Shown one piece after another: positions 1 to 6,666 of a stretch of DNA of 9,981 nucleotides. The notes below the pieces were generated by a model. The model searched no databases. It had not been told where the DNA came from and saw nothing but the letters and a program-made list of their open reading frames with translations. Position numbers and translations under genes: made by a program. How positions within the stretch are numbered: position 1 is the stretch's first letter; each line of letters begins with the position of its first letter. Source of the stretch: an uncultured Clostridium sp. (lineage in GTDB: Bacteria > Bacillota > Clostridia > TANB77 > CAG-508); the NCBI GenBank assembly GCA_900555085.1, contig USJU01000052.1, forward strand, positions 1 through 9,981, written 5' to 3'.

Positions 1-120
1 TGTATATGCTCTTGTTGGGCTTGGTAATGTTCCATATGTGTTACCATATGTTACTGTTTTACTTGTTTCTGTACTTCCTCCTGTTGCTCCATTATAATTA
101 TAAGATACTGTATATGTGTT
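1..120 (-). repeat. Intragenic direct repeat, copy 2 (surface protein)
   Basis: This segment matches 418-537 at an offset of 417 nt (139 codons), in frame. The first 55 bases of the two copies are identical and divergence grows towards the other end. At protein level the 40-residue units (460-499 and 321-360) differ at only four positions. This looks like duplication inside the InlB-type repeat region. The repeat may continue beyond the left window edge. Confidence 0.9.
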
Positions 121-1497
121 TGCTATCCATTTTGCATATAATGTTGTATCTTTATCAAACACTGTAGTATTGCTTACTTTTCCACTAGTAAATGTATTAT
201 CAACATACCATCCATCAAATGTATATCCCGATTTGCTTGATGTTGGCAAACTTATTGTTCCTCCACTCCAGCTTGCATTTATAGTATGATTGTTTGTTGT
301 TGTTACCTGAGTATCTGCTGTTATTTTTATATTTCCAACTGTAGAATACCATCCATCAAAATTCCATGTTGCAGGTTGATCTCCACATGAAGTTCCTCCA
401 TTTGAATCAAATGATATTGTATATGCTCTTGTTGGGCTTGGTAATGTTCCATATGTGTTACCATATGTTACTTTTTTACTTGTTTCTGTGTTTCCTCCTG
501 TCGCATCATTGTAATTATATGTTACAGTGTATGTATTTCCTACCCAATTTATTGTTTCTGTAATGTTATTTCCTGCTCCCATTTGTTCTCTTCTTGTTAT
601 TAGTGCAGAAACATTTATACTTCCATCTTTATATATGTTTCCACTATCAATTGCAGAATATCCTGTTTTAGTTGGCATTGTAATTTTTGTTATTGATGTC
701 TTTCCATATGGATCTGAATATACTCCTAAACTACCAACATAAAAACTTGTTGTTCCTCCTGTTCCTCCATTTGCATTTATAGTAACATATTGTAATCTTT
801 CCCATTGTGCAGTAGCTGTATAATCAGACGATACTGCAGCTCCTATACCATTTATTGCATCAAGATTAATTGTGCCATTATTATCTATTATCTTTGATCC
901 AGTACTATGTGTAAATCCCGTAAATTCGTAATTACTACGAGTAGGTGGTGTTACCTTAGTTATTTTTGTAGTACAAGTAGAATCACTATATACAGCTTTA
1001 TCAAAATGATATAATACAGTTGGACTTCCATCTGTTCCACTATTTTTATTTAATGTTATTTTTTGTACTTTTTCCCATTTAGCTGTTATTGTATAATCAC
1101 CTTTTGTTGCCATATAATGATTTTTTATTAAAGTTAAATTTAATGTACCATCTGAAGAAACATATTCATCTTTTCCACTATAATACCCTATAAATTTATA
1201 ACCAGATTTAGTTGGTATAACAAATTTTGTCATTTTAGATGATTCTGCACAACTTGATTGTCCATATGGAATACCATCTTTAACATAGATGTTTATAGGA
1301 TATCCTGAGCCTCCATTTCTATCCAATGTTATTGTTTGAACAGTTGATGATGCCGCAAAATTAATTGTTTTTGCTACTTGCTCTTTTCTGCCAAACCAAA
1401 CAACATCTAATGTTGTTATAAACATCATTAAGATAATAATTATTGCCCATAATAGTTCTTCGTCATAACTTCTTCTCTTTGTACTTTTTTCCTTCAT
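1..1497 (-). CDS. InlB B-repeat-like surface protein, 5' part (C-terminus outside window)
   Basis: The frame is open from an ATG at 1497 to the window edge, giving 499 codons with no stop, so the C-terminus lies outside. A GAGGAG Shine-Dalgarno sits 6 nt before the ATG. Residues 1-14 are charged and a hydrophobic segment at about 15-35 (around LLWAIIIILMMF) looks like a signal anchor or uncleaved signal peptide. The rest is a chain of beta-rich modules with the 'xITLDxNGG ... TKSGYxFxGWY ... xAKW' pattern of InlB B-repeats (Listeria-Bacteroides repeats): roughly residues 54-142, 146-232, 237-320, 324-410 and 413-457, with another beginning at 463. Such modules are typical of secreted or wall-attached Gram-positive proteins used as stalks or adhesins. 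No anchor motif can be seen because the C-terminus is missing. Residues 321-360 and 460-499 are near-identical. The gene lies behind the ftsH terminator, so it probably has its own promoter. The domain class is fairly sure; the function is unknown. Confidence 0.85.
   Translation of the reverse strand, partial: MKEKSTKRRSYDEELLWAIIIILMMFITTLDVVWFGRKEQVAKTINFAASSTVQTITLDRNGGSGYPINIYVKDGIPYGQSSCAESSKMTKFVIPTKSGYKFIGYYSGKDEYVSSDGTLNLTLIKNHYMATKGDYTITAKWEKVQKITLNKNSGTDGSPTVLYHFDKAVYSDSTCTTKITKVTPPTRSNYEFTGFTHSTGSKIIDNNGTINLDAINGIGAAVSSDYTATAQWERLQYVTINANGGTGGTTSFYVGSLGVYSDPYGKTSITKITMPTKTGYSAIDSGNIYKDGSINVSALITRREQMGAGNNITETINWVGNTYTVTYNYNDATGGNTETSKKVTYGNTYGTLPSPTRAYTISFDSNGGTSCGDQPATWNFDGWYSTVGNIKITADTQVTTTNNHTINASWSGGTISLPTSSKSGYTFDGWYVDNTFTSGKVSNTTVFDKDTTLYAKWIANTYTVSYNYNGATGGSTETSKTVTYGNTYGTLPSPTRAYT
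418..537 (-). repeat. Intragenic direct repeat, copy 1 (surface protein)
   Basis: This is the partner of the repeat at 1-120. It encodes residues 321-360, beginning NTYTVTYNYN and ending TLPSPTRAYT. Near-identity at the DNA level, not only the protein level, indicates recent duplication or gene conversion between modules. Confidence 0.9.
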
Positions 1498-1503
1498 AGT
1501 TTT

Positions 1504-1509
1504 CTCCTC
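1504..1509 (-). promoter_or_regulatory. Shine-Dalgarno of the InlB-repeat gene
   Basis: The minus strand reads GAGGAG, 6 nt before the ATG at 1497. It supports that start for the partial surface-protein gene. Confidence 0.8.
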
Positions 1510-1536
1510 TTATTTTTTATAAAACCTTTCATTAAA

Positions 1537-1565
1537 ACAATAAATTATTTATATTTATTTTTCAA
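1537..1565 (-). promoter_or_regulatory. Weak candidate promoter of the surface-protein gene
   Basis: On the minus strand, TTGAAA (1560-1565) is followed by 17 nt and TATTGT (1537-1542), which matches only four of six bases of the sigma-A -10 consensus. It is placed about 40 nt before the ATG. In such AT-rich DNA this match could be chance. Confidence 0.25.
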
Positions 1566-1738
1566 TACCACTTTTTTACAGGTTTTATAAATAGTTATCT
1601 ATTACACTAGGGCTACTCATTTCGGGCGTTCTGTTTCTCATCTATTACTTTTATTTTAATTTTATGTTACAAAAGGTAATATTTTTGATATTTATTGTCT
1701 TTTTTGTTTATTTCCGTAGAATTTTAGAATTTTCACAT

Positions 1739-1763
1739 AAAAAAAGAGACCACTTGGTCTCCT
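1739..1763 (-). terminator. Intrinsic terminator of ftsH
   Basis: The minus strand forms GAGACC-AAGT-GGTCTC, a perfect 6-bp stem (1746-1751 with 1756-1761) extended by a G-T wobble, followed at once by a run of seven T (1739-1745). It starts about 10 nt after the ftsH stop codon. Stem, short loop and U-tract are all present, so this is a convincing Rho-independent terminator separating ftsH from the downstream surface-protein gene. Confidence 0.92.
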
Positions 1764-1771
1764 GCTAATTT

Positions 1772-3580
1772 TTAGTTTTCTTCTGCGAATATTTCATCAA
1801 ATTCTTCGCCTTCTATTTTTTCTTTTTCTAGTAATACTTTTGCTACTGCATGTAGTTTATCTATATGTGTATTTAGTATGTCTATTGCTTGTTCATATGC
1901 TTTATCTATTATTCTTTTTGTTTCTGTATCCACAAGTGAGGCTGTTTCTTCTGAGTATTCTTTTCCTTGTGCAAAATCTCTTCCTAAGAATACTTCTTCT
2001 TGGCTTGAACCTAGCATCATAGCTCCTATTCTGTCGCTCATTCCGTATTTTGTTACCATGCTTCTAGCAATTTTTGTTGCTCTTTCTATATCATTACTTG
2101 CTCCTGTTGAAATGTCGTCTAATATTAATTTTTCTGCAACTCTTCCTCCAAGTAATGATACAATGTTTTCTTCCATTTCTGTTTTAGACATAAAAGATTT
2201 ATCTTCTGTTGGTCTATACATTGTATAACCACCAGCCATTCCTCTTGGAACTATTGATATTTGATGAACTGGATCTTGTGTTGGTAAGTATCTACTTACT
2301 ACTGCATGACCTGCTTCATGGTATGCTACTAGTTTGTTTTCTTTTTGGCTTCTTACACGTGATTTCTTTTCTGGTCCCATAGTTACTTTTACCATGGCAT
2401 CTTCTATTTCTTTCATTCCTATTACTTCTAGATTTCTTCTTGCTGCAAGTAATGCTGCTTCGTTTAATACGTTTTCTAAGTCAGCTCCTGCAAATCCTGC
2501 TGTATTTTTTGCTATTAATTTTAAGTCTACATCTTCTCCTAGTTTTTTCTTTCTTGAATGTACTTCTAAAATTTCTTCTCTTGCTTTTACATCTGGTGCT
2601 GAAACTACTATTTGTCTATCAAATCTACCTGGTCTTAATAATGCTTTATCTAATACGTCTGGTCTATTTGTTGCTGCTATTACTATTACACCTTCGTTTG
2701 CACTAAATCCGTCCATTTCAACAAGTAATTGGTTAAGTGTTTGTTCTCTTTCATCATGTCCACCACCAAGTCCTGCTCCTCTTTGACGTCCTACTGCATC
2801 TATTTCATCTATAAATATTATACATGGTGCATTTTTCTTAGCTTGTTCAAATAGGTCTCTCACTCTTGAAGCTCCTACACCAACAAACATTTCTACAAAG
2901 TCTGATCCACTTATTATAAAGAATGGTACTCCTGCTTCTCCTGCAACTGCTTTTGCAAGTAATGTTTTACCAGTTCCTGGTTGACCTACTAAAAGCACTC
3001 CTTTAGGAATTCTTGCTCCCATATCTGTGAATTTTTTTGGTGTTTTTAAGAATTCTACTATTTCTTCTAATTCTTCTTTTTCTTCATCTACACCTGCTAC
3101 ATCTTTAAATGTAACTTTTGCTTTTTCTGCTCCATTTAATACCCTAGCTTTACTCTTGCCAAATGACATTGTTTTGTTTCCGCCTTGGTTTGCAGGATTC
3201 ATTAATAAGAACCAGAATAATAAGAAGATAATTGCAATTCCAAATGGTGAAAGTAATGAAAGTATTGTTACTAATACAGATTCTGATTTTTCTGTTAATT
3301 TAAAGTTTCCTGCAACTAATCCTTCATTAGCATAATTCATAAAACTTTCTAAATTTGGTATATTTACTTCTTTTTCTATTGTTTGACCTTTTAATTCTAC
3401 AAATGCTTTATTTCCATCTGAATTAATTTCTATACTTGTAACATTTCCCGCTTCCATTGCTGAAATTAATTCTGAATAAGTCATTTTAGATTCTGAGTTA
3501 TCTAATACTGCAGATACTAATACTACAAATATAACTCCTATTATTAACCACATGGCTAATGTTTTTATACCGTTCTTCAA
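1772..3580 (-). CDS. ftsH: ATP-dependent zinc metalloprotease FtsH
   Basis: FtsH is a membrane-anchored hexameric AAA+ protease that degrades misfolded membrane proteins and some short-lived cytosolic regulators. The 602-residue product is a normal family length. Visible in order: TM helix about 7-27, extracytoplasmic FtsH_ext domain about 28-102, TM helix about 103-127, Walker A GQPGTGKT (199-206), pore loop MFVGVG (231-236), Walker B IIFIDE (254-259), second region of homology with arginine fingers R316 and R319, the zinc motif HEAGH (421-425) and the third zinc ligand D497 in SNDIERAT. Walker A has Gln200 where FtsH normally has Pro; the catalytic Lys205 and Thr206 are intact. The start is TTG at 3580, chosen because AAGGAGGAG lies 6 nt upstream and the N-terminus KNGIKTLA fits the family. 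ftsH has its own promoter and a terminator. It lies downstream of tilS, as in many Bacillota, but without hpt between them. Confidence 0.97.
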   Translation of the reverse strand: MKNGIKTLAMWLIIGVIFVVLVSAVLDNSESKMTYSELISAMEAGNVTSIEINSDGNKAFVELKGQTIEKEVNIPNLESFMNYANEGLVAGNFKLTEKSESVLVTILSLLSPFGIAIIFLLFWFLLMNPANQGGNKTMSFGKSKARVLNGAEKAKVTFKDVAGVDEEKEELEEIVEFLKTPKKFTDMGARIPKGVLLVGQPGTGKTLLAKAVAGEAGVPFFIISGSDFVEMFVGVGASRVRDLFEQAKKNAPCIIFIDEIDAVGRQRGAGLGGGHDEREQTLNQLLVEMDGFSANEGVIVIAATNRPDVLDKALLRPGRFDRQIVVSAPDVKAREEILEVHSRKKKLGEDVDLKLIAKNTAGFAGADLENVLNEAALLAARRNLEVIGMKEIEDAMVKVTMGPEKKSRVRSQKENKLVAYHEAGHAVVSRYLPTQDPVHQISIVPRGMAGGYTMYRPTEDKSFMSKTEMEENIVSLLGGRVAEKLILDDISTGASNDIERATKIARSMVTKYGMSDRIGAMMLGSSQEEVFLGRDFAQGKEYSEETASLVDTETKRIIDKAYEQAIDILNTHIDKLHAVAKVLLEKEKIEGEEFDEIFAEEN

Positions 3581-3586
3581 CTTTAA

Positions 3587-3595
3587 CTCCTCCTT
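3587..3595 (-). promoter_or_regulatory. Strong Shine-Dalgarno fixing the TTG start of ftsH
   Basis: The minus strand reads AAGGAGGAG, 6 nt before TTG at 3580. The next in-frame ATG (codon 10) lies inside the first membrane helix, so TTG is the credible start. The GGAGG core could also pair with CCTCC in the leader hairpin (3615-3619). Confidence 0.88.
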
Positions 3596-3600
3596 AAATT

Positions 3601-3663
3601 AGATGTTAGTCATTGGAGGTTGGACTTAATATTCCAACTTCAAACTTCTAACCTCAAACATCT
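3601..3663 (-). repeat. Heptamer-repeat imperfect hairpin in the ftsH leader
   Basis: The outer arms AGATGTT (3601-3607) and AACATCT (3657-3663) are perfect inverted repeats. The inner arms GTTGGA (3619-3624) and TCCAAC (3633-3638) are also perfect. Read on the minus strand, the 5' arm is four tandem heptamers of the form GANGTTN (GATGTTT, GAGGTTA, GAAGTTT, GAAGTTG). The 3' arm carries about three complementary heptamers, CAACCTC, a degenerate CAATGAC, and TAACATC. The arms therefore differ by one unit and can pair in more than one register. The element lies between the ftsH promoter and its ribosome binding site. Confidence 0.8.
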
Positions 3664-3682
3664 TAAATCCTCTTGCTTAAAT

Positions 3683-3711
3683 TTTATAACATATATAATT
3701 TTCATTTTCAA
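3683..3711 (-). promoter_or_regulatory. Sigma-A-type promoter of ftsH
   Basis: On the minus strand, TTGAAA (3706-3711) is followed by exactly 17 nt and TATAAA (3683-3688), matching five of six bases in each box. Transcription would start near 3676, giving a leader of roughly 95 nt that includes the heptamer hairpin. Confidence 0.75.
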
Positions 3712-3733
3712 TAGTTTTTACAAAACTTTTTCT

Positions 3734-3753
3734 TTGTAACAGTTGTGTTACAA
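3734..3753 (-). promoter_or_regulatory. Perfect dyad TTGTAACA-N4-TGTTACAA between tilS and ftsH
   Basis: This is a perfect 8-bp inverted repeat with a 4-bp centre. It lies about 23 bp upstream of the ftsH -35 box and about 24 bp after the tilS stop. As DNA it looks like an operator for a dimeric regulator. As RNA it is a hairpin at the 3' end of the tilS transcript, but no U-run follows it on the minus strand, so it is at best a weak terminator. I do not recognise the regulator; it differs from Rex, CIRCE, CtsR and PerR sites. Confidence 0.5.
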
Positions 3754-3776
3754 GGGTTTTACTACGGAAGCCTATT

Positions 3777-4781
3777 CTAAGCCATAAAAAAAATTTTACC
3801 TTTTTTTACATATACTTTTATATTTTTATGTGGTGTTAAATATTTATTTCCAATGTTCTTTTCGCACATTTTTACTATATTGTCTATATGTATTTTAGCT
3901 ATATTGTTTGTATTTCCGTAGACTTTCCTTATAGTATATAAAATAATTTTTCTTTTTATTACAAGGTCTTGTGTGTTAAATTTCTTTAAATCTAATATAA
4001 TTTGATTATGCTTTGCTTTTTTATTTATATTTTCTTCCAATAGCAAATTACTATATATATTATTGACAAGTTTATTTAAATAATTCTGTTCTTCTGTGGA
4101 TATTTTTGATAATTTATCTATTGCATCCACAATATTTGGATTAAATTCTTTTTTTATGTATGGAATAAGCAAATTTCTAACTTTATTCCTTGTGTATATA
4201 TTTTCAAAATTTGTTTTATCTATTTTAGGCTCTAATTTATTTTCTTCACAATATTTTTCTATTTCTTTTCTTTCTATTTCTATTAAAGGTCTAATATATA
4301 AATTATTTCTAATTGGCTCTATTCCTGTTAATCCATTTGTTCCTGTTCCTCTTATAATGTTCATTAGTATTGTTTCTACTTTATCGTTTAAATTATGAGC
4401 TATTGCTATTTTATTAGAATTTGTTTTGTTTTTTATCTCTTCAAAAAAGCTATATCTTAGCTTTCTTCCTGCTTCTTCTGTTCCTATTTTTTGCTCTTTT
4501 GCAATTTTCTCTACATTTTCTTTTTTTACAAAACATTCTATATTATTTTTTGCACAAAAATCTTGCACATACTTTGTTTCACTGTCTGCTTCTTTTCTTA
4601 ATCCATGATTTATATGTGCTACATATATTTTATAATTTAATTTATTCTTTTCTTTTATTTGTATTAATGCTTGTAATAAGCACATAGAATCTGGGCCGCC
4701 AGATACACCTATTACAATGCTGTCGCCAGATTCTATCATTTTATATTTAGTTATTGTATTTAAAATTTTTTCTTCTAACAT
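3777..4781 (-). CDS. tilS: tRNA(Ile)-lysidine synthetase TilS (short form)
   Basis: TilS uses ATP and lysine to convert C34 of the AUA-reading tRNA-Ile to lysidine, which switches its identity from Met to Ile. The PP-loop ATPase motif SGGPDS is at residues 27-32, followed by HINHGLR (56-62), EEAGRKLRY (102-110), the signature NDKVETILMN-IIRGTG (132-147) and YTRNKVRN-LIP (196-207), all in family order. The product is 334 residues, while many Bacillota TilS proteins exceed 430. After the substrate-binding region it ends at KIFFMA, so the C-terminal TilS_C domain appears to be absent. The stop is a clean TAG and the gap behind it shows no continuing homology, so this looks like a natural short form. 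The ATG at 4781 has AGGAG 4 nt upstream, and the gap to the dnaB stop is 11 nt, so it is probably co-transcribed with dnaB. Confidence 0.93.
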   Translation of the reverse strand: MLEEKILNTITKYKMIESGDSIVIGVSGGPDSMCLLQALIQIKEKNKLNYKIYVAHINHGLRKEADSETKYVQDFCAKNNIECFVKKENVEKIAKEQKIGTEEAGRKLRYSFFEEIKNKTNSNKIAIAHNLNDKVETILMNIIRGTGTNGLTGIEPIRNNLYIRPLIEIERKEIEKYCEENKLEPKIDKTNFENIYTRNKVRNLLIPYIKKEFNPNIVDAIDKLSKISTEEQNYLNKLVNNIYSNLLLEENINKKAKHNQIILDLKKFNTQDLVIKRKIILYTIRKVYGNTNNIAKIHIDNIVKMCEKNIGNKYLTPHKNIKVYVKKGKIFFMA

Positions 4782-4792
4782 TTTTCTCCTTT

Positions 4793-6124
4793 TTATTCAT
4801 GGTGTCTATCTATGTTTACAAATTTTGTGTAATTTCCCATCCACAATAGTTTTTCTGTTCCTGTTGAACCACCTCTATGTTTTGCAAGTATTACTTCTGC
4901 TATGTTTCCATCTTCACTTGCTTCATCATAGTATCCATCTCTATATAAAAACATTACTATATCAGCATCTTGCTCTATCGCTCCAGATTCCCTTAAGTCT
5001 GAAAGCATTGGTCTTTTATCATCTCTTTTTTCTGCACTACGAGACAATTGAGATAATGCTATAACTGGTACATCAAGCTCTTTTGCTAATATTTTTAATG
5101 AACGGCTTATTTCAGAAATTTCTTGTTCACGACTACTGTTTCTTTTTCCGCTTCCTTGTACTAATTGCAAATAGTCTATTACTACAAGTCCTAATCCTTT
5201 TTCTAATTTTAGCTTCCTACATTTTGCTCTTATTTCCATAACAGATATTCCTGCTGTATCGTCTATATACATATTTGCCTCTGATAAAGGCCCCAGTGTT
5301 CCTGCAATTTTTGCCCAATCTGAATCATCTAATTTTCCTGTTCTTATTTTGTTACTATCAACCATTGCTTCACTTGAAAGTATTCTGTTTACCAATTGTT
5401 CTTTTGACATTTCTAAGCTAAATATTGCAACTGGTACATTTGCTTTTAAAGCTACATTTGTTGCTATATTTAATGCAAAAGCTGTTTTTCCCATAGCAGG
5501 TCTTGCTGCTAATATTATTAATTCTGAGCCATGTAGGCCTGTTGTTTTTCTATCTAAATCTATAAATCCTGTAGGTACACCTGTTATTGCACCCTTTTGA
5601 TTATATAATTTTTCTAACATTGCAAATGAATCTACTAAAACTTCTTTTATTGGGGTATAGTCTCTTTGATTTCTACCTTGCATTATATTAAAAATCTTTT
5701 TTTCGGCACTATCCATTATGCCTTCAACTTCTTCTGTTTGGTCATAACCTAATTCTATTATTTCATTTGCTGTTTTTATTAAGTTTCTTAATACATATTT
5801 CTCATCAACAATATTTATGTATTTTTCAACGTTCGCCGTTGTAGGAACTTTTTCTGGAAGTTCAACTAAATATTCAAGTCCACCAACTTTTTCTAAATCT
5901 CCATTTGTTTGTAATTCTGCTTTTAATGTTATTACATCTATTGGTTCGGCTCTATTATATAAATTTAGAATTGCACTATAAATTAGCTTATTATCTTCTC
6001 TATAAAAAGCATCTGATTTTAGTTTTTCTATAGCAGCTATTACTGCATCTTTATCTGTTAGCATACTTCCTATAACTGCTTGTTCTGCTTCTATATCATG
6101 TGGTGGTACCTTTCCTAGTTCCAT
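4793..6124 (-). CDS. dnaB: Replicative DNA helicase DnaB (DnaC of Bacillus)
   Basis: This is the hexameric helicase that unwinds DNA at the replication fork and recruits primase. The product is 443 residues, a normal length. The N-terminal domain is about 5-110 (PPHDIEAEQAVIGSML), then a linker, and the RecA-like domain starts at about 177 (GVPTGFIDLD). Walker A is ARPAMGKT (207-214), Walker B VVIDYLQL (314-321), the helicase signature runs from SQLSRSAEKR to GAIEQDAD (358-388), and the K-x-R finger is K415/R417 in KHRGGSTG. I place the start at ATG 6124 because GGAGG lies 5 nt upstream and family members begin MxLxxVPPHxxEAE. The longer frame to a GTG at 6172 would translate half of a palindrome and the ribosome binding site. 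No intein or insertion is visible. It lies 81 nt after rplI and 11 nt before tilS. Confidence 0.97.
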   Translation of the reverse strand: MELGKVPPHDIEAEQAVIGSMLTDKDAVIAAIEKLKSDAFYREDNKLIYSAILNLYNRAEPIDVITLKAELQTNGDLEKVGGLEYLVELPEKVPTTANVEKYINIVDEKYVLRNLIKTANEIIELGYDQTEEVEGIMDSAEKKIFNIMQGRNQRDYTPIKEVLVDSFAMLEKLYNQKGAITGVPTGFIDLDRKTTGLHGSELIILAARPAMGKTAFALNIATNVALKANVPVAIFSLEMSKEQLVNRILSSEAMVDSNKIRTGKLDDSDWAKIAGTLGPLSEANMYIDDTAGISVMEIRAKCRKLKLEKGLGLVVIDYLQLVQGSGKRNSSREQEISEISRSLKILAKELDVPVIALSQLSRSAEKRDDKRPMLSDLRESGAIEQDADIVMFLYRDGYYDEASEDGNIAEVILAKHRGGSTGTEKLLWMGNYTKFVNIDRHHE

Positions 6125-6129
6125 TTTGG

Positions 6130-6134
6130 CCTCC
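6130..6134 (-). promoter_or_regulatory. Shine-Dalgarno that decides the dnaB start
   Basis: The minus strand reads GGAGG, 5 nt before ATG 6124. It rules out the 16-codon upstream extension to GTG 6172. Confidence 0.88.
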
Positions 6135-6160
6135 TGTTTCTTTATTATCTTATATTCGTG

Positions 6161-6178
6161 GGCACGGAGCACCGTGCC
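6161..6178. repeat. GC-rich perfect palindrome in the rplI-dnaB gap
   Basis: GGCACGG (6161-6167), loop AGCA, CCGTGCC (6172-6178): a perfect 7-bp G/C-rich inverted repeat with a G-T wobble outside it (6160/6179). It stands out in very AT-rich surroundings and widens this gap to 81 nt, against 11-14 nt at the gdpP-rplI and dnaB-tilS junctions. No U-tract follows on the minus strand, so it is not an intrinsic terminator. The minus-strand form GTAGAGGCACGG...CCGTGCC resembles dispersed REP-like intergenic palindromes known from other bacteria; that identity is inferred from memory of their general shape. Confidence 0.75.
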
Positions 6179-6205
6179 TCTACAATGTTTGACATATGGT
6201 TTTAC

Positions 6206-6652
6206 CTAAAAAGATATAATTTTTATTTTAATCTTGCCAATTACGCCTTCATACAATTTTGCATCTATTGTAAATGTTCCTAAATTTTTTATAGTTTCTT
6301 TTAAGTCTATTTTCTTTTTATCTACTTTCACTTGATATTGTTTATTTAACTCTTCAGAAATTTCTTTTGCTGTTACTCCCCCAAATATTTTTCCATTTTC
6401 TCCTGCTTTTACTTTTAATGTTAATGTTATATTTTCCAATTTCTTAGAAATATCTAAAGCCTCTTGTTTTTGAACATCTTTTTTATGTTGTTTTGAATCA
6501 TTTCTACCTTTTAATTTTGCCATATTTTCTGTATTGGCTTCAACTGCCATTTTTTTAGGAAATAAAAAATTACGTGCATATCCATCACTTGCATTTATTA
6601 CTTCATCTTTCTTTCCTACACCTTTTATGTCTTGCATTAAAATTACTTTCAT
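6206..6652 (-). CDS. rplI: Large ribosomal subunit protein bL9
   Basis: L9 binds 23S rRNA near the L1 stalk with its N-terminal domain and extends a second domain away from the ribosome, where it helps maintain reading frame. The product is 148 residues, the usual length. The N-terminal domain shows the family pattern MKVILMQDIKGVGKKDEV, then SDGYARNFLFPKK (residues 22-34). A lysine-rich connecting helix follows at about 42-75, then the C-terminal domain with KIFGGVTAKEI at about 88-98. ATG 6652 has AAGGAGG 7 nt upstream, and that site directly abuts the gdpP stop codon (14-nt gap), so the genes are translated from one transcript. gdpP-rplI-dnaB is the classic Bacillota order. Confidence 0.97.
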   Translation of the reverse strand: MKVILMQDIKGVGKKDEVINASDGYARNFLFPKKMAVEANTENMAKLKGRNDSKQHKKDVQKQEALDISKKLENITLTLKVKAGENGKIFGGVTAKEISEELNKQYQVKVDKKKIDLKETIKNLGTFTIDAKLYEGVIGKIKIKIISF

Positions 6653-6666
6653 TGCCTTTCCTCCTT

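Larger units (their letters stand above)
1498..1738. other. Intergenic region between ftsH terminator and surface-protein gene
   Basis: There is no credible ORF here. The region is almost pure A/T except for a short GC-richer island at about 1606-1632, flanked by two copies of ATCTATTAC (1597-1605 and 1640-1648, plus-strand reading). It must carry the promoter of the surface-protein gene because a terminator lies immediately upstream. The best candidate I see is weak: TTGAAA at 1560-1565 (minus strand), a 17-nt spacer, then TATTGT at 1537-1542. I recognise no known riboswitch. Confidence 0.5.

Noticed and set aside
1606..1655. Hammerhead-ribozyme-like signature (GATGAG ... CGAAA on the minus strand)
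   Set aside because: The conserved C-T before GATGAG is replaced by A, and the bases between the two boxes cannot form stem II, so the core is not supported.
1498..1738. Riboswitch upstream of the surface-protein gene
   Set aside because: I compared the region from memory with c-di-GMP, fluoride, ZTP, THF, guanidine, manganese and TPP consensus cores and found no match.
2334..2786. Plus-strand open frames across the window, such as this 150-codon one
   Set aside because: They run antisense to well-identified genes, are rich in Leu/Ser/Phe as expected from reverse reading of AT-rich codons, and show no ribosome binding sites or domains.
3731..3760. Intrinsic terminator after tilS
   Set aside because: The hairpin is perfect, but on the minus strand it is followed by GAAAAAGTTTTG, not a U-tract. 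I list it as a dyad or possible operator.
6125..6172. N-terminal extension of DnaB to a GTG at 6172
   Set aside because: The extra 16 codons would translate one arm of the palindrome and the GGAGG ribosome binding site, and have no DnaB-like sequence. ATG 6124 has the Shine-Dalgarno and the family N-terminus.
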